Shown in pieces: positions 50,935-59,393 of a stretch of 64,000 bases of DNA. The stretch is from Rhizobium herbae (GTDB lineage: Bacteria > Pseudomonadota > Alphaproteobacteria > Rhizobiales > Rhizobiaceae). Positions within the stretch are counted from its first letter, which is position 1. The number at the start of each line of letters is the position of its first letter. Position numbers and translations under genes: made by a program. The notes under the pieces were generated by a model. It did not search any database and was not told the origin of the DNA. It saw only the letters and a list, made by a program, of their open reading frames with translations. The stretch is taken from assembly GCF_019511375.1 (NCBI RefSeq), contig NZ_JAEUAO010000003.1, positions 62,001 to 126,000 of the forward strand, read 5' to 3'.

Positions 50935-52949
50935 CCATATCTGCCGCTAAACCTTACGGCTTCGTCGAGCGGTTTCATCCCGGCGATCATGAGCGAACCG
51001 AACGCAGCCTGTCCAATATTCTCGCAAGCCGCGCGAGTTATCTGCGCACGGACCTTTCATCGGCCGAATATCTGGGATCGGCAGGCGAAGCCTGGTTCGA
51101 TTGGCTGATCCCGCGCCTCGCGCGCGAGATTGAGGTCCTGCCCTGCATCCACTTCACCACACCATCGCTTTCGCGCCCAGAGTGCTCGTCAGGTCCTCCG
51201 CAAGACCTCAGGTTCCATGCGGATTTCGTCGATCATGTCCTCACGCGCCACGGCAGCCATTTCACCCATATCGAGCTATGGAACGAGCCGAGTAACTTGC
51301 TGGATTGGAACTGGAGAGAAGATGGAGACCTCCAGCTCTTCTGCGAAATGGTCGGCGATGCTGCACATCGGGCAAAGCACCGCGGTTGGAAACCCATTCT
51401 TGGCGTCCCTTGCCCCTTTGATTCGTACTGGCTGAACGTGATGGGCGAGCGCGGTGTTCTGAACGTGATTGATGCCGTCGGCCTTCATGGTTTTCCCGGC
51501 ACCGGGGGTAGTCAGAAAGGGCGTTCGGATGGCTGGCACCGGCATTTGGGTGAAATGCGCAGTATTCTCGACCGCTACAACCCGGGAGCGGAAGTCTGGA
51601 TAACGGAAACCGGCTATTCCACATGGGGTGGCGATGAGATCGAGCAGGCAAGACGCTTCCTGGCTGCACTTAGTGCGCCGGCCGAGCGCATGTACTGGTG
51701 CTCCTGGTGCGACCTTCCGTCCGACGCGGCTCTGCCCGAAGGGCTGTCGCGGGAGCCGCACCACTATCATCTCGGCGCGGTCAAATTCAACCACGAGCCG
51801 AAGCTGCTTGCGCGGATCTTGACCGAGGGCGGGGCGGAAGGACTTGCGAAGTTCACGCGCCTGGCGATGCCCAATGTTGCCTGCAAGTCCGCGCCGATCC
51901 TGGTGACTGGCGGCTGTGGCTTTATCGGCACCAATCTTGCCGATAGCTTCCTTCAAAACGGAGAAGATGTCGTGGTCCTCGACAATCTCTGTCGGCCTGG
52001 CGTTGATCAAAACCTTGCATGGCTGATCGATCGCCATGGCAAGCATGTCCATCCCGCATTTGCCGACGTCAGGGACTACGCCGGGATCGAAGCTGCCTTC
52101 AAGGATGCCAAGGCCGTGTTCCACTTCGCGGCTCAGACCGCGGTGACGACCAGCCTCATCCAGCCTGTTGACGATTTCGAAGTCAATGCCCGCGGTACAG
52201 TCAATGTACTCGAAGCCGTCCGCAAGGCTGGCAAAAAGGCGCCGATTATCTTCGCGAGCACCAACAAGGTCTACGGAGCATTGACTGACCTTGAGTTGTT
52301 GGAACTGAACGACCGCTATGTCCCTGCCGACAATGCCCTGCGCTTGAGGGGCGTCGGAGAGGGCAGGCCCCTCGACTTGTGCACCCCTTATGGCTGTTCC
52401 AAGGGTGTCGCCGACCAATATGTCCTGGACTACGCCAAGTCCTATGGACTGCCGACTGCAGTTCTTCGCATGAGCTGCATCTATGGCCCGCGCCAGTTTG
52501 GGACAGAGGACCAAGGGTGGGTGGCGCACTTTCTAATCCAGGCACTCTCCGGAGAGCCAGTTTCCATCTACGGCAACGGAAAGCAGGTGCGCGACATCCT
52601 GCATGTCGAAGACGCGGTGGCGGCGTACCGGGCGGTGTTTGAAAATATCGATAGGGTGAAAGGGCACGCCTTCAACCTCGGCGGCGGCCCGCTGAATGCA
52701 GTGAGCATTCTGGCAGTTCTTCGTGAGATCGAGAAGCTGACCGGCCGCCCGGTCCAGACCCGCTTCCACGAATGGCGCGCTGGCGACCAGTATTACTTTG
52801 TCGCCGACACAGGGCGGCTGAAGGGGACCTTCGGTTGGCAAGCCTCGATAAAGTGGCGCGAGGGCGTTCGCGATCTGGCGGAGTGGCTTGCGACCAAGCG
52901 ATTCGGCGACAAGTCGGTCCTCGGGGAAAGGCGCAAGGTGTCCGCATGA
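50931..52949 (+). CDS. Glycosidase-like / NAD-epimerase fusion protein
   Basis: A 672-residue protein of two parts. Residues 1-315 form a TIM-barrel glycosidase with the clan GH-A pair: HIELWNEPSN (E119, acid/base) and EVWITETGYS (E226, nucleophile). From about 320 a complete extended-SDR epimerase follows: ILVTGGCGFIGTNL, ASTNKVYG, YGCSKGVADQY (Y about 486), and LRMSCIYGPRQFG, resembling CDP-paratose-2-epimerase-like enzymes. No signal peptide, so the glycosidase half is cytoplasmic, as in precursor-processing or lectin-like roles. The glycosidase half is related to the gene at 61847. ATGA overlaps on both sides. Confidence 0.8.
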   Translation: MTISAAKPYGFVERFHPGDHERTERSLSNILASRASYLRTDLSSAEYLGSAGEAWFDWLIPRLAREIEVLPCIHFTTPSLSRPECSSGPPQDLRFHADFVDHVLTRHGSHFTHIELWNEPSNLLDWNWREDGDLQLFCEMVGDAAHRAKHRGWKPILGVPCPFDSYWLNVMGERGVLNVIDAVGLHGFPGTGGSQKGRSDGWHRHLGEMRSILDRYNPGAEVWITETGYSTWGGDEIEQARRFLAALSAPAERMYWCSWCDLPSDAALPEGLSREPHHYHLGAVKFNHEPKLLARILTEGGAEGLAKFTRLAMPNVACKSAPILVTGGCGFIGTNLADSFLQNGEDVVVLDNLCRPGVDQNLAWLIDRHGKHVHPAFADVRDYAGIEAAFKDAKAVFHFAAQTAVTTSLIQPVDDFEVNARGTVNVLEAVRKAGKKAPIIFASTNKVYGALTDLELLELNDRYVPADNALRLRGVGEGRPLDLCTPYGCSKGVADQYVLDYAKSYGLPTAVLRMSCIYGPRQFGTEDQGWVAHFLIQALSGEPVSIYGNGKQVRDILHVEDAVAAYRAVFENIDRVKGHAFNLGGGPLNAVSILAVLREIEKLTGRPVQTRFHEWRAGDQYYFVADTGRLKGTFGWQASIKWREGVRDLAEWLATKRFGDKSVLGERRKVSA

Positions 52950-54061
52950 CGCAGCATAAGTCTCCACCCTGGCGTATCTTGATGACGCTCGACGCTGTCG
53001 GCGGTGTATGGCAATACGCGCTGGATCTCGCAACCGGTCTTCGCCAAGAGGGATGCGAAACCATCTTCGCCGGTTTCGGGCCAGAGCCGTCGGCACAACA
53101 ATTGCGGCAAGCGGAATCCATCGGCCGCGTCGTCTGGATGCATATGCCGCTCGATTGGATGAGCGAAGAGGAAAGCGCCGTTGCCGCCGTTCCGGCTCTT
53201 GTCGCAAACCTTGCCGAGCGGGAGGGGGTAGATCTACTTCATCTTAATCTGCCCTCGCAGGCGGCCGGGCTCGTTGCCGCCGCGCCTGTCTTGGTCGTCT
53301 CCCACTCCTGTGTTGTCACTTGGTTTGCAGCCGTGCGCGGACAGGTCGTGCCAGCCACCTGGCAGTGGCAGGCGCGACTGAACCGGATGGGTTTCGATCG
53401 GGCGGATGCCGTGCTCGCGCCCAGCCGCAGCCATGCGGATCTGCTTCAGACCGTCTATGGGCATATTGCCGGGCTGGACGTCGTCTATAACACCAGCAAC
53501 GTGACGGATCTTGGCCTGCCTAAGAAGAAATTCGTGTTCGCCGCGGGCCGCTGGTGGGACGAGGGAAAGAATGGCGCCGTTCTCGATTCAGCGGCGCCGC
53601 AGATTGATTGGCCCGTAATCATGGCCGGCGCCACCAAGGGCCCCGGCGGCCAATCATTAGCCATATGCAACGCGGTTGCCCGGGGCGAGTTGGCGCATAA
53701 CGAGGCAATGATGCTGTTGGGGCAGGCGGCGATCTTCGTGTCGCCGTCATTATACGAACCCTTCGGTCTCGCACCGTTGGAAGCGGCGCGCAGTGGCAGC
53801 GCGCTCGTGCTTGCCGACATCCCCACCTACCGGGAACTCTGGGACGGTGTTGCACTCTTTGCCGATGCCCGCGACCCCAATTCATTTGCCGATACCGTCA
53901 ACCGCCTGGCGCGTGACCCGGCGCATCGCTTCGAGATGGCACGCAGGGCGCAACAAGCATCTCGGCGCTTTTCTTCGCAATGTCAGACCAAGGAAATGGT
54001 CCGTCACTATCGCCGGCTCCTGTCGTCAAAACCTGCAACAACCGTGGCGTGTCTACCATGA
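52946..54061 (+). CDS. GT4-type glycosyltransferase
   Basis: A 371-residue GT-B transferase. The N-terminus LDAVGGVWQYALDLATGL and VLAPSRSHADLL, and the C-terminal LYEPFGLAPLEAARSGSALVLADIP with the conserved E-x7-E donor region, are family features. It probably transfers a sugar from a UDP-sugar onto a lipid- or protein-linked acceptor in the cytoplasm. Coupled by 4-bp overlaps to the fusion protein before and the CgeB-like gene after. Confidence 0.78.
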   Translation: MTQHKSPPWRILMTLDAVGGVWQYALDLATGLRQEGCETIFAGFGPEPSAQQLRQAESIGRVVWMHMPLDWMSEEESAVAAVPALVANLAEREGVDLLHLNLPSQAAGLVAAAPVLVVSHSCVVTWFAAVRGQVVPATWQWQARLNRMGFDRADAVLAPSRSHADLLQTVYGHIAGLDVVYNTSNVTDLGLPKKKFVFAAGRWWDEGKNGAVLDSAAPQIDWPVIMAGATKGPGGQSLAICNAVARGELAHNEAMMLLGQAAIFVSPSLYEPFGLAPLEAARSGSALVLADIPTYRELWDGVALFADARDPNSFADTVNRLARDPAHRFEMARRAQQASRRFSSQCQTKEMVRHYRRLLSSKPATTVACLP

Positions 54062-55185
54062 AGTTTGTGTTTTACACCCATTCTCTGGTTTCGGACTGGA
54101 ACCACGGCAATGTACATTTTCTGCGCGGGGTCATGCGCGATCTGCTTCGCCGGGGAGAGGAGGCGCTGGCCCTGGAGCCGCAGGATGCCTGGAGCAGGAT
54201 TAATCTTCTGAAGGACCAGGGAGCAAGAGCCCTCGAAGATTTTCAAAGCGCATTTCCGCAACTGATCTCCACCACATACGACGCCACGTTCGACCATGAA
54301 CAGGCGATAAGCGATGCTGATGTGGTCATCGTTCATGAATGGACAGATCCGGCCATAGTGGAGCGTTTGGGACGTGCACGCCGCGGGGGCGGAGCCTTCA
54401 CGCTCTTGTTTCATGACACTCACCATCGCGCGGTCTCCGCTGAAACCGAAATCGGCCGCCTTTGCCTCGATGACTTCGACGGCGTCCTGGCCTTCGGCGA
54501 AACCTTGCGCGAATGCTATCAAAAGTCCGGTTGGGGAAAATCGGTCTTCACCTGGCATGAAGCGGCAGACGATCTTCTGTTTCGGCCGATGGAGGTGCCC
54601 AAGACCGGCGAGTTGATCTGGATCGGCAATTGGGGGGATGGCGAGCGTTCCTGCGAGCTCATGAATTATCTGGTGGAGCCCGCACGCCGTCTCGGGATCA
54701 ATGCGTCAGTACACGGCGTCCGATACCCCGATGAGGCGCTTCAGGCCCTCGACGAGGCTGGCCTTGTCTATCGCGGCTGGATTGCCAACGCAGATGTCCC
54801 CGTGGCCTTCGCCCGACATAGGGTGACAATTCATGTGCCGCGCCGCGCCTATGTCGAGGCATTACCAGGAATACCGACGATCCGCGTTTTCGAGGCGCTG
54901 GCCTGCGGGATTCCACTGATATCGGCGCCTTGGAACGATGCCGAGGATCTTTTCCGGCCTGGCACCGACTATCTCATTGCCCGCGACAGTAATGAGATGA
55001 TGCGCTGTCTCAAAGACGTCCTTGCCGATCAGGACCTTGCACGTTCACTCGCAACCTCCGGACTCGAGACGATCAGCGCCCGGCACACGTGCCGGCATCG
55101 CGTGCAGGAACTTCTGTCCATTCTTTCCGAGTGTGGCTCGCGCCGTGTCACTGAAAAGCTCGCTGCAAAGGAGGTCGCATTGTGA
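54058..55185 (+). CDS. CgeB-like glycosyltransferase, copy 1
   Basis: A 375-residue GT-B-like protein of the spore-maturation CgeB type. FVFYTHSLVSDWNHGNVHFLRGVMRDL opens it; a central TWHEAADDLLFRPM and late IPTIRVFEALACGIPLISAPWNDAEDLF and DYLIARDSNEMMRCL mark the donor-binding half. Related CgeB proteins glycosylate spore-surface or capsule material. ATG 54058 overlaps the GT4 stop by 4 bp. It is the first of three consecutive related genes. Confidence 0.75.
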   Translation: MKFVFYTHSLVSDWNHGNVHFLRGVMRDLLRRGEEALALEPQDAWSRINLLKDQGARALEDFQSAFPQLISTTYDATFDHEQAISDADVVIVHEWTDPAIVERLGRARRGGGAFTLLFHDTHHRAVSAETEIGRLCLDDFDGVLAFGETLRECYQKSGWGKSVFTWHEAADDLLFRPMEVPKTGELIWIGNWGDGERSCELMNYLVEPARRLGINASVHGVRYPDEALQALDEAGLVYRGWIANADVPVAFARHRVTIHVPRRAYVEALPGIPTIRVFEALACGIPLISAPWNDAEDLFRPGTDYLIARDSNEMMRCLKDVLADQDLARSLATSGLETISARHTCRHRVQELLSILSECGSRRVTEKLAAKEVAL

Positions 55186-56273
55186 AGATCGCTTTTTACG
55201 GCTCAAGTCTTTTGTCCGCCTACTGGAACGGTGCGGCGACCTACTACCGCGGCCTGTTGCGTGCTCTCGCAGGCAGAGGTTATGACATCACCTTCTACGA
55301 GCCCGACGTCTATGGCCGCCAGCAAAATCGCGACATCGATCCGCCGGACTGGTGTAAGGTTGTCGTCTATGACGGCACGGTCAATGCGCTGAGGATGGTG
55401 GCCGCGGACGCGGGCAGGGCCGATATCGTTGTTAAGGCAAGCGGCGTCGGCTTTGAAGACGACCTGCTGCTTGAGGCAGTCCTCGCCAATGCCCGGTTGG
55501 AAGCGCTGAAGATCTTTTGGGATGTGGATGCACCGGCCACGCTCGCCGAAATCCATGCGGCCCCGGACCACCCGCTTAGAAAGGCCCTTAAGAGGCTTGA
55601 TCTAATTCTCACCTATGGCGGCGGTGACCCGGTCGTCAGCGCGTACCGATCGGTCGGGGCTCGCGATTGCCTCCCCGTGTACAATGCGCTCGACCCGGAA
55701 ACGCATCATCCGGTACCGAGAGAGCCTCGCTTTGCTGCCGATCTCGGCTTTCTGGGCAATCGCCTACCGGACCGCGAGGCGCGCGTAGAGCACTTCTTCC
55801 TCGAGCCTGCCGCATGCCTACCAGCCCAACGCTTTCTGCTCGGCGGCTCCGGCTGGGAGGACAAGCCCCTGCCCTCCAACATTTCCTATATCGGTCACGT
55901 GTCGACACGCGACCACAATGCCTTCAATGTCTCGGCTAAGGCGGTCTTGAATGTTTCTCGTACCAGCATGGCGGAAAACGGCTTTTCGCCGGCCACCCGT
56001 GTGTTTGAGGCGGCCGGAGCCGGTGCCTGTCTGATCACCGATTCCTGGGAGGGGATTGAGCTCTTCTTGAAACCGCAAGACGAGGTGCTCATTGCGCGTG
56101 ACGGCCGGGATGTGCGGGACATTCTCGTGGAGCTTACACAGGCCAAGGCATCGGAGATCGGCAGAAGGGCACGCGCTCGTGTTTTGGCGGAGCACACCTA
56201 TGGTCACCGTGCCGAGCGTGTCGACGCGCTGTTCCGCTCCCGGTTAGAGGCCCGCGTGGAGGTTGCCGAATGA
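55182..56273 (+). CDS. CgeB-like glycosyltransferase, copy 2
   Basis: A 363-residue CgeB-type protein with FYGSSLLSAYWNGAATYYRGLLRALAGRG at the N-terminus, DLGFLGNRLPDREARVEHFFLEPA in the middle, and SPATRVFEAAGAGACLITDSWEGIELFL at the donor site. GTG start at 55182 with AAAGGAGGTC upstream. It overlaps both neighbours by 4 bp. Sequence divergence from copies 1 and 3 is high, so different sugar or acceptor specificity is expected. Confidence 0.75.
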   Translation: MKIAFYGSSLLSAYWNGAATYYRGLLRALAGRGYDITFYEPDVYGRQQNRDIDPPDWCKVVVYDGTVNALRMVAADAGRADIVVKASGVGFEDDLLLEAVLANARLEALKIFWDVDAPATLAEIHAAPDHPLRKALKRLDLILTYGGGDPVVSAYRSVGARDCLPVYNALDPETHHPVPREPRFAADLGFLGNRLPDREARVEHFFLEPAACLPAQRFLLGGSGWEDKPLPSNISYIGHVSTRDHNAFNVSAKAVLNVSRTSMAENGFSPATRVFEAAGAGACLITDSWEGIELFLKPQDEVLIARDGRDVRDILVELTQAKASEIGRRARARVLAEHTYGHRAERVDALFRSRLEARVEVAE

Positions 56274-57385
56274 CCACTTCGCTCGACATCGTCTTCCTCG
56301 GGTTGTCCCTGTCCTCCTCCTGGGGGAATGGCCACGCAACCACGTTCCGGGCCTTGCTGCGTGGCTTGGCAAAGGAGGGTCATAATATTCTGTTTCTCGA
56401 ACGCGACGTTCCCTGGTATGCGTGCAAGCGCGATCTGCCCGAGCCGGACTTCTGCAAGCTCGCCTACTACGACGACATACAAACGATGCTCGACGTCCAT
56501 GGCAGTCATATTCTCGCAGCAGACGCGGTTGTTATCGGCTCCTATGTTCCCTTCGGCGTGGAAATTATCGATGAGATAGCCGCCCTCAAGCCAAAGCGGC
56601 TATGCTTTTATGACATTGATACGCCTGTCACCCTCGCGAAACTCAACCAGGGAGACGAGGAATATCTGGCGGCGCGACAGGTATCGCTGTTTGACACGTA
56701 CTTCTCTTTCTCCGGCGGCGGTGTTTTGACGACGCTGGAGCGCGCATACGGCGCCCATCGTGCGATCGCGCTTTATTGTTCGGTGGATCTCGACCTTTAC
56801 GCGAACACAAACGAACCCTTTGAGTGGGATCTCGGTTATCTCGGCACCTACAGTCCGGACCGCCAGCCCACCCTGGAGTGTATGCTGATCGAACCTGCCC
56901 GACGGATGCCGCATCTTCGCTTTGTCGTCGCGGGGCCGCAGTATCCGAAGCACGTCGACTGGCCTCAAAATGTAGCGCGAATCGAGCATCTTCCGCCCGC
57001 AAGACACCCCAGCTTCTATAGCCGGCAGCGCTTCACGCTTAATGTAACCCGCGCCGACATGGTCGCGGCCGGTTGGTCCCCAAGCGTGCGGCTGTTCGAG
57101 GCCGCTGCCTGCGGCACGCCGGTCATCAGCGATTACTGGCGCGGTCTCAACGAGATCTTTCCCGATGGGCGCGCGATCTATATTGCCCGGCAAACTGAGG
57201 ATGTCGTTTCTCTTCTGAGCCGCGTCGATGAGACCGAACGGCGCTTGCTTGCAGCGGCTGCGTTAAACATCGTTGCCCAAGATCATACCGGCTGCGCACG
57301 TGCCCGCCAATTCGCTGCTGCCTTGAAAAATCTGCCGATCAATGTCCAGCCGAGGCAACAGCCGCTTCGCTCGATCCAAGCCTAA
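56270..57385 (+). CDS. CgeB-like glycosyltransferase, copy 3
   Basis: A 371-residue CgeB-type protein: FLGLSLSSSWGNGHATTFRALLRGLAKEGH at the start, DLGYLGTYSPDRQPTLECMLIEPARRMPH centrally, and SPSVRLFEAAACGTPVISDYWRGLNEIF at the donor site. Closest to copy 2 by layout. ATG 56270 overlaps the preceding stop by 4 bp. It is 11 bp from the UXS gene, so all belong to one operon. Confidence 0.75.
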   Translation: MTTSLDIVFLGLSLSSSWGNGHATTFRALLRGLAKEGHNILFLERDVPWYACKRDLPEPDFCKLAYYDDIQTMLDVHGSHILAADAVVIGSYVPFGVEIIDEIAALKPKRLCFYDIDTPVTLAKLNQGDEEYLAARQVSLFDTYFSFSGGGVLTTLERAYGAHRAIALYCSVDLDLYANTNEPFEWDLGYLGTYSPDRQPTLECMLIEPARRMPHLRFVVAGPQYPKHVDWPQNVARIEHLPPARHPSFYSRQRFTLNVTRADMVAAGWSPSVRLFEAAACGTPVISDYWRGLNEIFPDGRAIYIARQTEDVVSLLSRVDETERRLLAAAALNIVAQDHTGCARARQFAAALKNLPINVQPRQQPLRSIQA

Positions 57386-57396
57386 GGAGACTAGCC

Positions 57397-58482
57397 ATGC
57401 TGCAAAGGGCCAGAAAAGAGAACAGCAAGGTGGTCCTCGTTGCTGGAGGCGCCGGGTTCGTCGGCTCACATCTATGCGATGCGCTACTCTCTCGCGGGGA
57501 CCGCGTGATCTGCATTGACAACTATCTGACGGGCTCCCCTGACAACGTCTTGCCGCTGATGAACCACCCTTCTTTCCGCTTCATCGAAGCGGATATTTGT
57601 GAGTTGCAGGGTATCGGGGAGCCAGTCGACCACGTTTACAATCTCGCTTGTGCGGCCTCTCCGCCGCAATACCAGGCCGATCCGGTCCACACAATGATGA
57701 CCTGTGTGGCGGGAACGCGAAATCTGCTGTCGATCGCAGAGCAATGCGGGGCCCGCTTCCTGCAGGCTTCCACTAGCGAAGTCTATGGTGATCCAGTCGA
57801 GCATCCGCAACAGGAGGATTATCGTGGGAATGTCAACTGTACAGGTCCACGAGCCTGCTATGACGAGGGCAAGCGCGCTGCCGAAGCGCTTTGCTTCGAC
57901 ATGGTGCGGGCCGATCGGGTGGATGCCCGCGTTGCACGGATCTTCAACACCTATGGTCCCCGCATGCAGCGACATGACGGTCGCATCATCTCGAACCTGC
58001 TGGTTCAGGCGATCTCACACGAGCCCCTGACCATCTACGGCACAGGGGAGCAGACACGTTCCTTCTGCTTCGTCAGCGATCTCGTCGCCGGCCTTATCGC
58101 ACTGATAAACGTCGATCCGAATCCAGGCGCGCCAGTCAATCTCGGCAATCCTGGCGAGTTCACCGTATTGGAGCTCGCCGAGATGGTTCTCTTGATGGTA
58201 TCAACGACGTCGAAAATCGTGCACCGGCCCCTGCCCCAAGACGATCCCCAGCGCCGTCGACCGGATATCTCGCGCGCACGTGCCCTGCTGGGGTGGGAAC
58301 CGAAAATCCATTTGTCGGAAGGATTGCGGCTTACTGCGGATTGGTTCCACGCCACGCTGCCAAGGCAGCTTCAAGCCTGCTCTTCAATCACCGCGCCGTC
58401 GCCATCGGACAGGGCAGTCAAGATTGCCCGCGGCGGCCGAAAGGCTCGCCAGCCAAGTTGTCGTCAACAAGGTGCCGTCTAA
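57397..58482 (+). CDS. UDP-glucuronate decarboxylase (UDP-xylose synthase)
   Basis: A 361-residue extended SDR that decarboxylates UDP-glucuronate to UDP-xylose. Signatures are GGAGFVGSHLCDALL, the ASTSEVYGDPVEHPQ segment (a DPxxHPQ motif specific to UXS), and GPRACYDEGKRAAE (Y about 154, K about 158). Family R-x2-D-x2-W style residues are replaced here by RRPDISRARALLGWEP. The C-terminal 30 residues (GRKARQPSCRQQ) are low-complexity and possibly extraneous. It supplies UDP-xylose to the glycosyltransferases of this operon; AAGGAG precedes the ATG. Confidence 0.85.
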   Translation: MLQRARKENSKVVLVAGGAGFVGSHLCDALLSRGDRVICIDNYLTGSPDNVLPLMNHPSFRFIEADICELQGIGEPVDHVYNLACAASPPQYQADPVHTMMTCVAGTRNLLSIAEQCGARFLQASTSEVYGDPVEHPQQEDYRGNVNCTGPRACYDEGKRAAEALCFDMVRADRVDARVARIFNTYGPRMQRHDGRIISNLLVQAISHEPLTIYGTGEQTRSFCFVSDLVAGLIALINVDPNPGAPVNLGNPGEFTVLELAEMVLLMVSTTSKIVHRPLPQDDPQRRRPDISRARALLGWEPKIHLSEGLRLTADWFHATLPRQLQACSSITAPSPSDRAVKIARGGRKARQPSCRQQGAV

Positions 58483-58565
58483 TCCAAGGGCCTTGTTCTC
58501 GCCGAGGAGCCTTTCGAAATGGAAAATCTCACACGCGCCTTGTTTGGAGCGTCCGACAAAAAATG

Positions 58566-59060
58566 TTAGAACGGTCCGCCAAGTTCCTCTGATAGAAGCA
58601 GTCGGGCGCGACTCACGCGGCTTTTGATTGTCCCGATTGGGCAATGACAGCGCGCCGCCGCCGCTTCGTAGCTTTCACCCTGCATCACGACAATGTCCAG
58701 TGCTTCGCGAAATTTGAGAGGGAGCCGAGCAAAGGCTCGGTCTAATTCTCTCATTTGTATCGACCATTCCTGAGAAGCGCCGACCGTTGGCTGATCGGAG
58801 ACGCACATTCCGACACCAGTCGTTTCGCGCTTTGCGATCCCAAATTTTGTGCAGAACGTATTATGCATGATCCTGAAGAGCCACGACTTGAGTTTTGTGC
58901 CGCGCTGGAACTTGTCAATGTTAGTGAGTGCACGAAAGAGCGTTTCCTGGACCAGGTCATCCGCATCATTTGGTCTCCTGTGCAGACGCCGCGCATACGC
59001 TCTAAGGGCTGGAATAAGGTCCACTATTTCGGACCGAAGGTCATGACTCTCGAAGGCCAT
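58566..59060 (-). CDS. ECF sigma factor of the EcfG-like type
   Basis: A 164-residue sigma-70 family factor. Region 2 (about 10-75): LIPALRAYARRLHRRPNDADDLVQETLFRALTNID, and region 4 (about 105-160): LPLKFREALDIVVMQGESYEAAAARCHCPIGTIKSRVSRAR. It most resembles EcfG/RpoE2 general-stress sigma factors by eye. No NepR anti-sigma or PhyR response regulator is beside it, so it may be a second EcfG-type paralogue. I chose ATG 59060 (GGGAGAGACGG RBS); the longer frame to 59423 adds an unlike 120-residue stretch. A GGAAC at 59107-59111 lacks a matching -10. Confidence 0.75.
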   Translation of the reverse strand: MAFESHDLRSEIVDLIPALRAYARRLHRRPNDADDLVQETLFRALTNIDKFQRGTKLKSWLFRIMHNTFCTKFGIAKRETTGVGMCVSDQPTVGASQEWSIQMRELDRAFARLPLKFREALDIVVMQGESYEAAAARCHCPIGTIKSRVSRARLLLSEELGGPF

Positions 59061-59335
59061 CCGTCTCTCCCTTTTTACGGAAGCGCAATTCTCTCGGTTG
59101 ACGTTTGTTCCCGCTGCCAAACACAAATTTTCAGCTTGTTCGAGTGGGCCGCCAGCAGACCTTTGGCTGATTTGCGATTCTGCTCGCGACAGCGCCGCGG
59201 GCCTGCGGCGCGAGTATCCCAAACACCAAACAGCGAGGTGCTTCGCGCTGAAGGGTCCAGACCGCAGGCCACCCATTAATGCCCCCTCGACAGCGTGGCC
59301 ATTTTCCCCAGCGAATAGAAAAACCGTCCTGACCG
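59061..59335. other. Intergenic interval with no supported gene
   Basis: The frames in this stretch are upstream extensions or shadows of the sigma-factor gene. No start with RBS or recognisable product was found. The promoter at 59336 begins the next transcription unit. Confidence 0.5.
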
Positions 59336-59360
59336 GGAACGCTGTCCGGCTCAAGCAGTT
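59336..59360 (+). promoter_or_regulatory. EcfG-type promoter for the pyruvyl transferase pair
   Basis: Plus strand: GGAAC, 16 bases, AGTT (a variant -10, as at 27880). The -10 is 33 bp upstream of the TTG start at 59394, an appropriate distance. Confidence 0.45.
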
Positions 59361-59393
59361 AGATGAGAGTGACAGCCCGGAGATCGAAGACAA

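Noticed and set aside
51276..52529. 417-residue minus-strand frame
   Set aside because: Antisense to the glycosidase-epimerase fusion; no recognisable domain.
59107..59111. GGAAC upstream of the sigma factor as an autoregulatory promoter
   Set aside because: No CGTT/GGTT/AGTT occurs 16-17 bases downstream on the minus strand (AATT or ATTG instead).
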